In this document: in pieces, positions 1 to 9,012 of the stretch
Layout of the letters: each line of letters begins with the position of its first letter
Numbering within the stretch: the first letter of the stretch is position 1
Position numbers and translations under genes: made by a program
Origin: Viola odorata
Lineage: Eukaryota; Streptophyta; Magnoliopsida; Malpighiales; Violaceae
DNA: 64,000 nucleotides
Reading direction: 5' to 3'
Assembly (NCBI GenBank): GCA_963691705.1
Contig: OY829543.1
Location: forward strand, 32,573,523 to 32,637,522
The notes under the pieces: model-generated
Told to the model about the DNA's origin: nothing
Databases searched by the model: none
The model's input: the letters and a program-made list of their open reading frames with translations, nothing else

Positions 1-981
1 GATTTGGATCCCTCAAAGCAGATACTTGGTATGAGCATCATTAGGGATTGAAGTAAAGGTACTTTGAAATTATCTCAAGAGAAGTACATTGGGAAGGTGT
101 TAAATAAGTTTAACCTTCAGGATGCTAAGATTAGAAGTATGCCTTTGAGAGCTCACTTCAATCTCACAAACAAGCAGTCACCCCAGACGGATAAAGACAA
201 GAAAGAAATGGCTAATGTTTCGTATGCATCTGTTGTTGGTAGTTTGATGTATGCTATGGTGTGCACGAGGTCAGACATTGCTTATGCAGTGAGAGTTGTT
301 AGCAGATTCATGTCTAATCCTGGGAGAGAGCATTGGGAAGCTCTTAAGTAGTTGTTACGCTACTTGAAAGTTACTTCTAAGGTTGCATTATGTTTTCGCA
401 GGAAAGATGTTATCTTGGAAGGATTCTCTGATGCAGATTTAGGTGGTTTCTTGGATACAAGAAAAAAGTACTACAGGATATACTTTCACTTTGGGTGGCA
501 CAATAGTTAGTTGGATGCCTTGACTTCAAAAGAGTGTTGCTCTTTCAACCACAGAAGCAGAGTACATGGCTATTTCAGAAGCCGACAAAGAAACGATTTG
601 GTTAAAGAACTTTCTTGAGGAGTTGGGTAAGAAACAAGAAGACAGTGCTTTGTACAACGACAGTCAAAGTGCCATTCACCTTGCGAAGAATCCTATTTTT
701 CATGTTAGGACAAAATATATTCAGCTGATATATCACTTTTTTAGGGAGTTGATTAGTGATGGTACTTTGTCCTTGAAGAAAATCCTTGGGTCAAGGAAAC
801 CAGCAGATATGCTGACCAAGGTGGTTACTAAAGAGAAGTTGAAGTTTTGCATAACTTCAACTGGGCTTCAGAACTGATTGTTGAGAAGGCACCACACAAA
901 AAGAGTTGCTTAATGAAGGTTGGGTTTTACTAGAGTTACATGAGTGAGAGTGAACCTGTGATCAACCTCCAAGTGGGAGAT
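1..981 (+). pseudogene. Ty1/copia pol 3' end (RT C-terminus and RNase H), element C0
   Basis: This is the C-terminal part of a copia polyprotein cut by the window edge. Positions 1-350 read as the end of reverse transcriptase (KQILGM, LSQEKYIGKV, SLMYAMVCTRSDIAYAV). Positions 400-877 read as RNase H (FSDADLGG, VALSTTEAEYMA, DSQSAIHLAKNP, ADMLTKVVTKEKL). RNase H would remove the RNA strand during reverse transcription. The frame is broken by a TGA near 50, a TAG at 349 and a shift near 470, so it is dead. A short untranslated stretch and a PPT (about 969-981, AAGTGGGAGAT) lead into the LTR. The remainder of the element lies outside the window. Confidence 0.88.
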
Positions 982-1281
982 TGTTGAGTATGTGGAGTCT
1001 GATTAGCTAAGTAGAACTCCTAATATGAGTAGGAGTAGAACTTATAGTCTTAGTAAATTAGAGTTCCTAATTTGCGTGGTATTAGAACTCGGCAGCATAG
1101 GCTAGTCTCTTCCCCTATAAATAACTTCTCTTGTAATTGTAAAATCATCATGGAGAGCAATAATATTTGTGCGGCTTGTGGAGTGTGGCTAGACCGAACC
1201 ACGTAAATCCTTCGTCTCATTGTCGTTTATTCTTTCTTATCCTAGTTTGATTTCATTTCCAACTTAGAAGAAACCCCAACA
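982..1281 (+). repeat. 3' LTR of copia element C0
   Basis: A 300-bp LTR opens TGTTGAGTATG directly after the PPT and closes CCCCAACA, giving a short TGTTG/CAACA terminal inverted repeat. A TATA box (TATAAATAA, 1116-1124) sits about 130 bp from its start and would drive transcription from the LTR. The 5' partner is outside the window, so neither TSD nor age can be assessed. Confidence 0.85.
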
Positions 1282-1520
1282 CTAATAAAGACCTAAAGAT
1301 TGCAGAACAGGGTCAATGGGAAAATGGGAGTTGGAATTGGTTTTTAACATGTAGAAGACCGCTACTAGACTGGGTGTTAAGATTTTTTGATACTCTATCC
1401 AGCAAGTTGCAGTTTATTAAACCCTATAGAGGCAGAAATGATCGAATCATTTGGACCTTTAATACGAATGGTGAGTTCTCTATTAATTCACTTACTTCCT
1501 TGCTAGATTTGTATGATTCA
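1282..1520 (+). pseudogene. LINE ORF2 fragment, left part
   Basis: Read in the frame of 1374, the segment gives NGSWNWFLTCRRPLLDW followed by RNDRIIWTFNTNGEFSINS. This is the pattern of the region downstream of RT in plant L1-type LINEs (W-x-W...RRPLxDW, then W.F...G.FS..S, the zf-RVT linker). The sequence stops at the copia insertion and resumes at 39241, where the zf-RVT and RNase H parts are found. The upstream LINE is missing because C0 adjoins at 1281; whether C0 inserted into the same LINE cannot be told here. Confidence 0.75.
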
Positions 1521-2274
1521 TGTTGGGTCCAACTCATATTGGTTGCCCAACTGTCGGCTTCATATAGAGTCGAGCAATTAATTGGATGCGGTAAAATTGG
1601 ACTTCTTCATTGGCCAAATTGGAAAAGAAAATCTGGAAGTAACTAGGCCGGCACCGTAATTTCTACACTATCACTGTCCAAGCCACAATTGGTGACTTGG
1701 AATTACTGCACCACCACAAACCTGATTTGTGGACTTTTCATGACAAGCAATTAATGCTTGTACTATTGCATGCATATATAATATGCAATTTGGAAAGGAA
1801 AAGGTGGCAGTAGAAAAGGAAAAGGAGTGCTCGCAGCAAAATTGGAAAATTAATTCAATTTTGGACTTGGAAAAGTAAGCATGCCAATTTGGAATTTCTC
1901 ATGTCCACATGATCACCGTGTGATCATGTTGACCTTTTTTTCTAGCAGTGCCTTATAAATAGGCAGGCCAGGAAATAGAATTGGGTAGATTCAACTGCAA
2001 CGGAGTGCAATTGAGAGAGGGTGTGGGCAGAGAGAAAAGTGAGAATTGTGAGAGAAAAATAATTGGTGGATTGATTCCATATTTCGAGTGAGTATATCCT
2101 AAATATTTGGGATTTGAGTTTGAAAGACAACTTATTGTATTTTTCTTCTTGGTTAGTAAAATTCTCATATTTGTCCCGTGGTTTTTCCTCGTTTGAGGTT
2201 TTCCACGTAAATTCTCGGCGTCGTGTATTTGCTTTATTTTTCTATTTGATCCAAAGTGGGAGATTTTCCCAACA
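1521..2274 (+). repeat. 5' LTR of C1
   Basis: A 754-bp LTR whose partner lies at 38491-39235. A TATA box (TATAAATAG) is at 1954-1962. A palindrome built on ATGATCAC/GTGATCAT lies at about 1909-1927, just upstream of it, and is kept in the 3' LTR. The two LTRs differ by many substitutions and small indels, so this is the oldest nested insertion whose two LTRs are both complete. Confidence 0.92.
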
Positions 2275-2276
2275 AG

Positions 2277-2288
2277 TGGTAGCGGAGC
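2277..2288 (+). promoter_or_regulatory. PBS of C1
   Basis: TGGTAGCGGAGC begins 2 bp inside the 5' LTR. It is a variant of the usual copia PBS TGGTATCAGAGC, complementary to the 3' end of initiator tRNA-Met. Confidence 0.75.
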
Positions 2289-2315
2289 GGGTGCTCTTTT
2301 GTTCAAGTTTGAACA

Positions 2316-3355
2316 ATGGATGTCAATACTTCCCGGATGATCTATTTGGATGGCGCAAATAATCCCGTCTGGAAATTAAAATTGAAGGATCTGTTATACT
2401 TGAAGAATTATCATCTTCTAGTATTTGCTGATGAAAAGCCAGAAGCTATGAAGAACGAGGATTGGTCTATGCTACACTTACAAGTGTTTGATTTTATCAG
2501 ACAATGGATAGAGTTAAACGTGTTGAATCACATTAGTGAGGAGACACATGCTCATTCATTGTGGAAGAAACTGGAAGAGTTGTATGCTAGTAAAACCGAC
2601 AACAACAAGATGATCCTGATCAAGCAAATCATGAGTCTAAAGTATCAGGATGGAGCTTCAATGACATATCACGTGAATAGCTTTCAAGGAATCATGAACT
2701 ATGATTGAAATGAAGTTCGATGATGAGGTGCAAGGCTTGACACTTCTTGGCACTCTGCTAGAGTCTTGGGAAACCTTTAGAACATCTATATCAAACTCGA
2801 GTCCCGATGGTATCGTTACCATTGGTTTTGTAAAGGTTCGTCTGATAGATGAAGAGAAAAGAAGAATAGCAACAGGTTCTTCTTCACAATCAGACGTCTT
2901 AGTAATTGAATCTAGAGGGAGAAGTAACCACAGGAGTTACACAAATAAAGCACACGGTAGAAGCAAATCCAGTGGAAGATTTATAGATGTTGCATGTCAC
3001 TTTTGTGGCAAAAAGGGAAGAGAGAGAATAAAGGTGACAAGAGACTAGAAAAAGGAGGATGGCAACTCCGATGAAAGGATTGCAGTCACTATTTTGTAAA
3101 GGTTCGTCTTATAGATGAAGAGAAAAGAAGAATAGCAACATGTTCTTCTTCACAGTCAGACGTCTTAGTAAGTGAATCCAGAGGGAGAAGTAACCACAGG
3201 AGTTACACAAATAAAGCACATGGTAGAAGCAAATCCAGTGGAAGATTTGCAGATGTTGCATGTCACTTTTGTGGCAAAAAGGGAAGAAAGAGAATAAAGG
3301 TGACAAAGACTAGAAAAAGGAGGATGGCAACTCCGATGAAAGGATTTCAGTCGCT
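2316..3355 (+). pseudogene. C1 gag (nucleocapsid precursor)
   Basis: The ORF begins at the first ATG after the PBS (MDVNTSRMIYLDGANNPVWK) and matches copia gag of the UBN2/DUF4219 type, with the LWKKLEELYASK and MSLKYQDGASM blocks. It breaks near 2700 and continues in another frame to 3048 (FDDEVQGLTLLGTLLESWETFR). A degraded zinc knuckle (CHFCGKKGR) follows and lacks its downstream His and Cys. A 266-bp tandem duplication (2826-3355) lengthens the C-terminus and further disrupts it. Gag would form the virus-like particle that packages the element's RNA. Confidence 0.85.
2826..3355 (+). repeat. 266-bp direct duplication inside C1 gag
   Basis: Copy 1 runs 2826-3091 and copy 2 runs 3092 to about 3355. 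Both begin TTTTGTAAAGGTTCGTCT and extend through the serine/arginine-rich stretch and zinc knuckle. They differ by scattered substitutions and by a short deletion near the end of copy 2. Confidence 0.88.
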
Positions 3356-4454
3356 GAAGAAGATTTTCTACTTTTGTATGACTATGTTGATGTGGTGAAC
3401 ATTGTTGATCATGATTCTAGCTGGGTGATCGATAGCGGTGCTACCACTCATGTCACCTTCAACAAAATTCTCTTTGCAACTTACACTCCATGAAATTTTG
3501 GAGTTGTAAGAATGGGTAATGAAGTTGTTGCTGAGGTAGTCAGTTTTGGAGATGTGTGTCTAGTGACTCCAAATGGTGGAAGATTGATTCTTAAGGATGT
3601 AAAGCATGTTCCTGACATCAGACTGAATTTAATTTCCACCAGCAAGCTGGATGATGAAGGCTAGTGTAACACTTTCTCTGATGGTCAGTGGAAACTTACA
3701 AAAGGCTCACTAATCGTGGCGAGATGTAAGAAATGTCCGAAGTTGTACGTGATGCAAGCTATGCTCTCCAACGACATAATTAATGCAGCGGAGAGTAAGA
3801 GTACAATTAAGTTATGGCACAAGAGACTTGGCCACATGAGCGAGAAAGGCATGGCAATGGTCGCTAAGCAAAATATGCTTCATGAGTTAAAAGGCCGGCA
3901 ATTGGAGAAGTGTTCTCACTGTTTAGTAGGAAAGCAGAATAGAGTTGCATTCAAGATGCATGCTTCTGACAAGAAGAAAGATGCACTAGAGCTAGTGCAT
4001 TCTGATCTATGTGGTCCTATGAAGACAAGGACAGTTGGTGGTTCTCTCTATTTTGTGACATTCATAGATGATCACTCGAGGAAGGTGTGGACTTACACCT
4101 TGAAGCATAAAAATCAAGTGCTTAATGTGTTTAAGCAGTTTCATGCCATGGTAGAGAGAGAATCTAGGAAGAAGCTGAAATGCATCAAAACGGATAATGG
4201 AGGAGAGTACTTGGGTTCCTTTGATGAGTACTGCAGACAGAAGGGCATCCGACACCAGAAGACACCTCCAAAGACTCCACAATAAAACAGACTGGCAGAG
4301 AGGATGAACAGGACTTTGGTTGAGCGAGTTAGATGCTTGCTTTCACAATCAAAGTTACCATAGTCATTCTAGGGTGAAGCTCTAAATAGAGTTTGGATGG
4401 GGAAAGATGTTTCATATCGTCATCTTTGAGTTTTTGGGTGTAAAGCGTTTGTGC
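3356..4454 (+). pseudogene. C1 protease and integrase
   Basis: Protease is recognised by SWVIDSGATTHV at 3419-3454, with the catalytic DSG. It is followed by the pre-integrase zinc domain in the 3716-4285 frame (LWHKRLGHMSEKGM...CSHCLVGKQ, an HHCC pattern). The integrase core follows, with first Asp in HSDLCGPM and second Asp in KTDNGGEYLG. A TAA at 4283 replaces the Gln of the usual TPQQN motif; beyond it the same frame continues as NRLAERMNRTLVERVRCLL, carrying the third acidic residue. Further stops occur before 4400. The gene is then split by G1 after FVHI and resumes at 36484. Confidence 0.88.
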
Positions 4455-4459
4455 ACATC

Positions 4460-5335
4460 TGATACTATCCCAGGATGTATCATGCACCTACATGGTACAT
4501 CACATGTGCGCAACAGGCAGATGGACAAGCAAATGGAGTTCGATTTATGATCACAAAGGCTTTATGGAAACCTTTATGTGTTATCTTTATTGTGTCCAAA
4601 TTTCAGGACGTTTGGATGGGTGGATCATCCAAAATCTGAAGCCAACATTTTCGTTGACAGGTGTCCTACGTCCTGTCATGAGGTAATGACATTCGTCTTG
4701 ACATCATCATGTCCTACCTCTGACGTGATGATGCTTCTAGTAGGTTGTCATCTGTCACGAAGTAATGACACCCTGTCACGAAGTAATGATGTCGAGACTG
4801 CCAGTTTTTGCGTAAAAAATTGGAAACTTTTAGATTTTCTATTTTAATTAGTTATTTTATTAATTAATTAAATTAGTTTGGGATTTATTTTAATTAATTA
4901 ATTAGAATTTCAAGTAGGATTAGGACTTATAAGGAAAGTCCAACTTTATGTAAGGATTTTAGGGTTTCTCCTATTTAAAGGAGCCACCCTCTTCATTATT
5001 CTTTTAACGTTATCTTTAAAATAAAATCAAAGAGTTTTCTCAATTGTTCTTCGCGAACCTTATCCCTCATTGAGTCCGGACTCTCGATCAGGATAGCAAG
5101 TAAAACCCGAAAGTTTATTCCATTGATTCGTAGCTCTAGTTTGGCTAATACAGGATATTAGCAGGGTTAGAAGTCATCTCAAGAACCTCATCCGATAGGT
5201 TTAGGTTGGATAATACAGGATATTAGCAGGGTTAAACAGTCGTGTTGAGTTTATCTACTTCCGCATTGAAATCCAAGCCCAGAACTAGATCGTCAAATAC
5301 TTGCTACGAGCCTCGGGCAATCCAGGATCGTATCA
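4460..5335 (+). repeat. 5' LTR of G1
   Basis: An 876-bp LTR from TGATACTATCCCAGG to CCAGGATCGTATCA. The reassembled 3' LTR (12732-12844 plus 35710-36478, one TSD copy removed) is 877 bp and closely similar. A decamer-like word, CACGAAGTAATGA, recurs several times around 4680-4790. AT-rich DNA and TATTTAAAGG (about 4973) may form the promoter. Confidence 0.92.
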
Positions 5336-5352
5336 GTTGGTGCTTCCGCATG
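5336..5352 (+). promoter_or_regulatory. Candidate PBS of G1
   Basis: The sequence directly after the LTR, GTTGGTGCTTCCGCATG, sits where the PBS should be. It resembles the TTGGTGCTTTCATTGAG start of T3 (43512). I cannot name the primer tRNA with confidence. Confidence 0.45.
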
Positions 5353-5379
5353 TATTTATTTTATATAATCATTCTGCTA

Positions 5380-5864
5380 TGTGTGAAATTTATGATAAAA
5401 TTGTGGGTAAGTCGACTAGACTTGAGGGAAGTCTATTCAAGAGAAATCGCCTATATAGGTCGCATAACCTTTTGAGAAATTTTGATGAGCTTGATGTATT
5501 TGATGGTTTGAGACATCATAGCGGTACTGCTATTACTAACATATTCTTTAAGGATGTTATATTTTCACATGTTGTTCCTTGGAATATTGTCAGTAATCAT
5601 AGGGAAGAGTCACTTAGCGACTCACGAATGGAATTGTAGAGGAGGTCGAGCATGAAGATGTTAAGTGAGACACCTTGTCAACCACAATTGGGAGTTTCTA
5701 ACCGCATCGATAAAAGAACGTTTGGTTCTATATGGCATGTCTTGGTTTGTAAGTATATGTCTGCATGGGAAGAATGTCTTCCGTTTATTTTATTGACTTA
5801 CTATCTGTCTACGCATGTCATTATTTTTTGTTTGTTGAAACTCATGTGTAGTTTGGTTCACATG
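5380..5864 (+). pseudogene. G1 integrase core remnant
   Basis: In the frame of 5301 the segment resembles a Ty3/gypsy integrase core. AITNIFFKDVIFSHVVPWNI and VSNHREESLSD match the family pattern (A..IA.LFF.EV..LHGVP.SIVSDRD.KFLS). Then NRIDKRTFGS...AWEECLPFILLTYY matches NRTL...WEDCLPF...AYN. The second catalytic Asp has become Asn (VSNHRE) and there are stops at about 5637 and 5865. The 5' LTR adjoins it almost directly, so gag to RNase H were deleted. It is interrupted by a solo LTR and resumes at 6344. Confidence 0.7.
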
Positions 5865-6338
5865 TGATAACTATAAATGAGACTTCAAGGGCGTTATCAT
5901 CCATAAACCATACGACGGGGACCGGAGTACTGTAGCTGTCGGCATGATCACTGTAGCTGTCACCTCATACGAGGATCAAGGGATGGTCGACATCAGCAGG
6001 GGGTCTCCATCAAGGCGTTATCCCATCCCTAGATAACGTGCTTCATTAACGAGGAACCCTAACCGTCTGTCAAACCCGTCATCACCCTCAGATAACGGGG
6101 TTCTCCAAGGTAACACCTAGTTTCTGCCTATAAATACCCCTAAGATCAATGAGAAAGGTAAGCCTAGGATTGCTGGCCAAAACTCTGCTATTCTCACTAC
6201 CCTCACTGACTTAAGTATCAGAGTGTCTGCACCGGAGACCCCCTCCGACGCTTTGCAGGTACATCGGACGGTGGTGAACAACAACTCCAAGAAGCCATCT
6301 TCCCCTTTTGCCCTCCAACAGGAGTCCAGATCTTACCA
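5865..6338 (+). repeat. Solo LTR of a Tat family
   Basis: A 474-bp LTR from TGATAACTATAAATGAG to AGATCTTACCA has perfect TSD ACATG at 5860-5864 and 6339-6343 and no internal region. It matches the T3 LTR along its length (shared GCTGGCC, CTGACTTAAG, GCTTTGCAGGT blocks). A TATA box is at 6129-6136 (TATAAATA). Solo LTRs arise by recombination between the two LTRs of one insertion. Removing it rejoins the G1 integrase frame. Confidence 0.9.
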
Positions 6339-6343
6339 ACATG

Positions 6344-6661
6344 ATATCATTCGGTTTGATATTATTTCCTTTGAAAGTGTTACTTAGCATAGGTGGCAGT
6401 AGGGAAATCGAGGTGATGTGAGTAGCCCATGGACAAGTCAAGTGCTATGGTGCGCGCTTGAATGTCAAGATGGAATTTAGGAGGGATCTTGGAAGGATGA
6501 GCGAATCCTCTGAGTTACGTACGTGGGTTTGGAAGTGCTTACGCCGAAAATGATTTCCAACCCGAGTACTAGCAGACATGACCGCTTGGGGCGATGGGCC
6601 TACACAACGTGTTGTCATACCCCATGACATCGCAACCGAGTTGAATTTGCGAGGTTGGTAT
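6344..6661 (+). pseudogene. G1 integrase C-terminal part
   Basis: The recognisable block is WVWKCLRRK, stop, FPTRVLADM, then GDGPTQRV (about 6518-6610). It matches the gypsy integrase tail pattern (VWV..RKERFP..R.SKL.PRGDGPF.V) that ends in a DLPGEY-like motif, seen here as LNLRGWY. Several in-frame stops show decay. The reading continues at 12325, after the G2 insertion. Confidence 0.65.
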
Positions 6662-7024
6662 TGATAATATTCGGGGTTCTAGAGAGGGGTAGGTGAGGGA
6701 TATGGTCATTCAGAATCTCTGTGCTTACCATCCGGTGTACCTGCAAAGCGTCGGAGGGGGTCTCCGGTGTAAACACTCCGATGCTTAAGTCAGTGTGGCT
6801 GTTCCAAATGGTAGGGGTTCAACTAGCGATCATATGCTTACCTTTTGTCTTGAATGGTGGGGTATTTATAGGCAAAATATGAGCATTATCTGTAGGGGGT
6901 GGGCGTTATCTAGGGTAAGAGGCGGTAGCCATGGAGGCGGACGCCTAGTGGGAGCTACAGTGTTCCGGCCTTAACGCTGGGTATAAGGACGAAAATGCCC
7001 CTGAAGTTACGTCTATAGTTATCA
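6662..7024 (-). repeat. 3' LTR of G2
   Basis: A 363-bp LTR that on the minus strand opens TGATAACTATAGACG and closes GAATATTATCA. It is the same family as the solo LTR at 5865 and the T3 LTR at 42954. Its last 100 bp (about 6920-7024) are nearly identical to 12210-12319. The plus-strand base run before 7025 gives, on the minus strand, AGATGGGCTTA as a weak PPT. Confidence 0.85.
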
Positions 7025-7166
7025 TAAGCCCATCTGAAAATGAGCCCGAGTGTTTACCAAGGGCTATCGCTCCATTTTTGGCCTTGTCTGTTCCGTGCTC
7101 TACGAGATATCGGGGTGGTGCGATTATCGAGGGGCATGTCTTTTCTAACCATCATTCCCTTAGGCC

Positions 7167-7174
7167 TATAAATT
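7167..7174 (+). promoter_or_regulatory. TATA box of antisense gene 1
   Basis: TATAAATT lies 49 bp before the ATG at 7223, on the strand opposite to the host element G2, suggesting independent transcription of the gene. Confidence 0.5.
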
Positions 7175-7222
7175 GGATTTTCCATTGCACTAATTCTTCT
7201 CATCTATTCTGCCATTTTCACT

Positions 7223-7603
7223 ATGGATGAACTGACCAAAAAATTCTTGATCTCCAAAGCCCATACTTTGAAGAATCTTACTGAGGCCGACGTTGGCTTT
7301 CTGGAGACCATGCTGATCAAGACCTCTGAAGACATTCTGGAGCTTCAGGGAATGATGACCCCTCTTCTGTCCAGGCAAGGTGTTACTTCTCTGGAGGACT
7401 TCAGTCCTCTGGAGAGTGTTTCGAAGTTGGCTGCTGCTGTCTCTTGCATCCAGGTGGTCATCGCCATGCTGCAGCAAAGGAAGGATCTGCTGGGGTGCTA
7501 TTTGAAGGGCATGAGAGTTTCCTCCTCCGAACTGACTTTGGTGGCGGATGCTCTGAAGGAGATTCCCTCCATGCTAGATGACGACATTGGGTCCAACGCC
7601 TGA
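7223..7603 (+). CDS. Antisense gene 1 of G2, 126-aa protein of unknown function
   Basis: An intact 126-aa ORF in a Tat element, reading opposite to the element. The start is the first ATG after a TATA box at 7167. The sequence is mostly helical-looking and acidic at both ends (MDELTKKFLISKAHTLKNLT; tail MLDDDIGSNA), with no signal peptide, membrane segment or catalytic motif that I recognise. Codon use looks like a real gene. A poly(A) signal, AATAAA, is at 7684-7689, about 80 bp past the stop, so the unit is complete: TATA, ORF, poly(A) signal. It lies next to the 3' LTR and is followed by two more genes on the same strand. I do not recognise the family and infer only that it is an accessory gene of the element. 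Confidence 0.6.
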   Translation: MDELTKKFLISKAHTLKNLTEADVGFLETMLIKTSEDILELQGMMTPLLSRQGVTSLEDFSPLESVSKLAAAVSCIQVVIAMLQQRKDLLGCYLKGMRVSSSELTLVADALKEIPSMLDDDIGSNA

Positions 7604-7683
7604 TCGCTTGCAGCCGTCCCTTTATTTCTTTATCTTTTCCTTTGTTTTTATGCGGATGTATGTTTTAGGCCGTTTAGGCCATA

Positions 7684-7689
7684 AATAAA
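7684..7689 (+). terminator. Poly(A) signal after antisense gene 1
   Basis: AATAAA within a T-rich, gene-end-like context 80 bp after the stop codon. Confidence 0.45.
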
Positions 7690-8050
7690 ATATTTTCCAT
7701 TATATTGCTTGTGACCTTCTACTCTCTGTGGTGTGTAAAAGTCGTGTCAGTTGGGGCTAACATTAGCCTAACCGAAAATGAGCCCGCCGTTGATCAGATT
7801 TCCTTAAGGCTTGCTTCTCTTTATTCGCCAAATGGCGATTAAAGGTTGCTGCTAACTGTTTCTCGCATTAATTTCATGCCGCCTTCTCAATGCTAACTAA
7901 TTGGGTGGTTTTTTTGATGTGCATTAATTATCCTTAGAGGGCATGTGAAAAGGTAAGGATGCCCTTTCGCCACGGCTATTTAATGAGATTTTTATTTCTT
8001 TTTCCTGTTCCTCTTCATTTAGTTTCTCTGTTGAGATTGCTTGTAATTTC

Positions 8051-8509
8051 ATGGCTGACTCATATTCCATGGATGTGGTCGAGCATGATTCTCCACCAAC
8101 TCCTCCAACTTCTCCCGATTTGGATTACCCTTCTTCATCATGTCGGAAGAGGCGGCTCTCTCGACGTAAGGGTCGTAAGAGATCAAAAAAGAAAACTTTT
8201 GAGCCCTTCGACGTTTGCTCGAATTCTTACACTCCTCCAGTAAGGAGGGGTGATGAACTGTTTCCTCACATCAGTTGTTTCATGGAAAGAATCTCAGCTA
8301 TCGATGTAGGTTCTGAGATTTCGGTTTCTGCCTTCAAGGGGGACTCATGTGCGACTTCTTTGAAGATGGAAAAACCTTCACAGGACCCACAGCCAGGGCT
8401 TAGCAAAGAGAAAAAGGCTGATGACCCTTTCCCTTTACTTGACGCAGAACTGCCGTCGTCGGATGGAGATGATTTCTACTGGCCTTCTTATTGGTTTGAC
8501 GAGGACTGA
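8051..8509 (+). CDS. Antisense gene 2 of G2, 152-aa basic/acidic protein with a nuclear localisation signal
   Basis: An intact 152-aa ORF. The N-terminal third is Pro/Ser/Asp-rich. It is followed at residues about 36-50 by a dense basic run (CRKRRLSRRKGRKRSKKK) that looks like a bipartite nuclear localisation signal. The C-terminus is acidic and aromatic (LPSSDGDDFYWPSYWFDED), reminiscent of an activation or protein-binding tail. There is no enzymatic motif and no family I recognise. A weak TATA-like TATTTAATG is at 7977 and a poly(A) signal at 8553-8558. The charge layout suggests a nuclear protein; any role in expression of the element is inference only. Confidence 0.6.
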   Translation: MADSYSMDVVEHDSPPTPPTSPDLDYPSSSCRKRRLSRRKGRKRSKKKTFEPFDVCSNSYTPPVRRGDELFPHISCFMERISAIDVGSEISVSAFKGDSCATSLKMEKPSQDPQPGLSKEKKADDPFPLLDAELPSSDGDDFYWPSYWFDED

Positions 8510-8552
8510 CTGCCCATTATGCTTATTGTAGATATCGTATGACTTTTTCATA

Positions 8553-8558
8553 AATAAA
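8553..8558 (+). terminator. Poly(A) signal after antisense gene 2
   Basis: AATAAA (in TAAATAAAG) about 45 bp after the stop of the 152-aa ORF. Confidence 0.45.
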
Positions 8559-9012
8559 GTAACGTTCCTCATTTTCTTTCTTTCATTGTTGTGTTCTTGC
8601 GTTAACACCCTTAGTCATTGGATGGTTAACACCAAGCGGTTGGTCGTTGCTTTGCCAAACTGTCATTCTAACTTCTTGTTGTTAACTGCCTTCATCTTCT
8701 AGAGGTATAAATGCTTGGCTTTAAATGTTCTTCTGATATCTTTCCACATGTCATTGCCGATTTTACGCGTGTTTCGTTTTGATTGGCCAATCAGCCGTCT
8801 TCGCTAGGTTTGGCCTTTAAAAGGATGCAACTTCTTCTTAAACTTTTACTCGTATTTCAAATTTTTTCTGCTATTCTCTGTTCTTCTTCTTTTCTTGAAG
8901 AAAACTGTCCCAACTGCTCATCGACTCAGGCGATTCGTCCGTTCTGCTATTCTTCTTTCTAAGGTACCCTGCTTGACCTTCTTTCGGTTTTCCTTTTTAC
9001 TACCTCTTTATT

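Noticed and set aside
1374..1646. A 90-codon ORF taken as one gene
   Set aside because: It runs across the LINE/copia boundary at 1520/1521; only the first half is LINE coding sequence.
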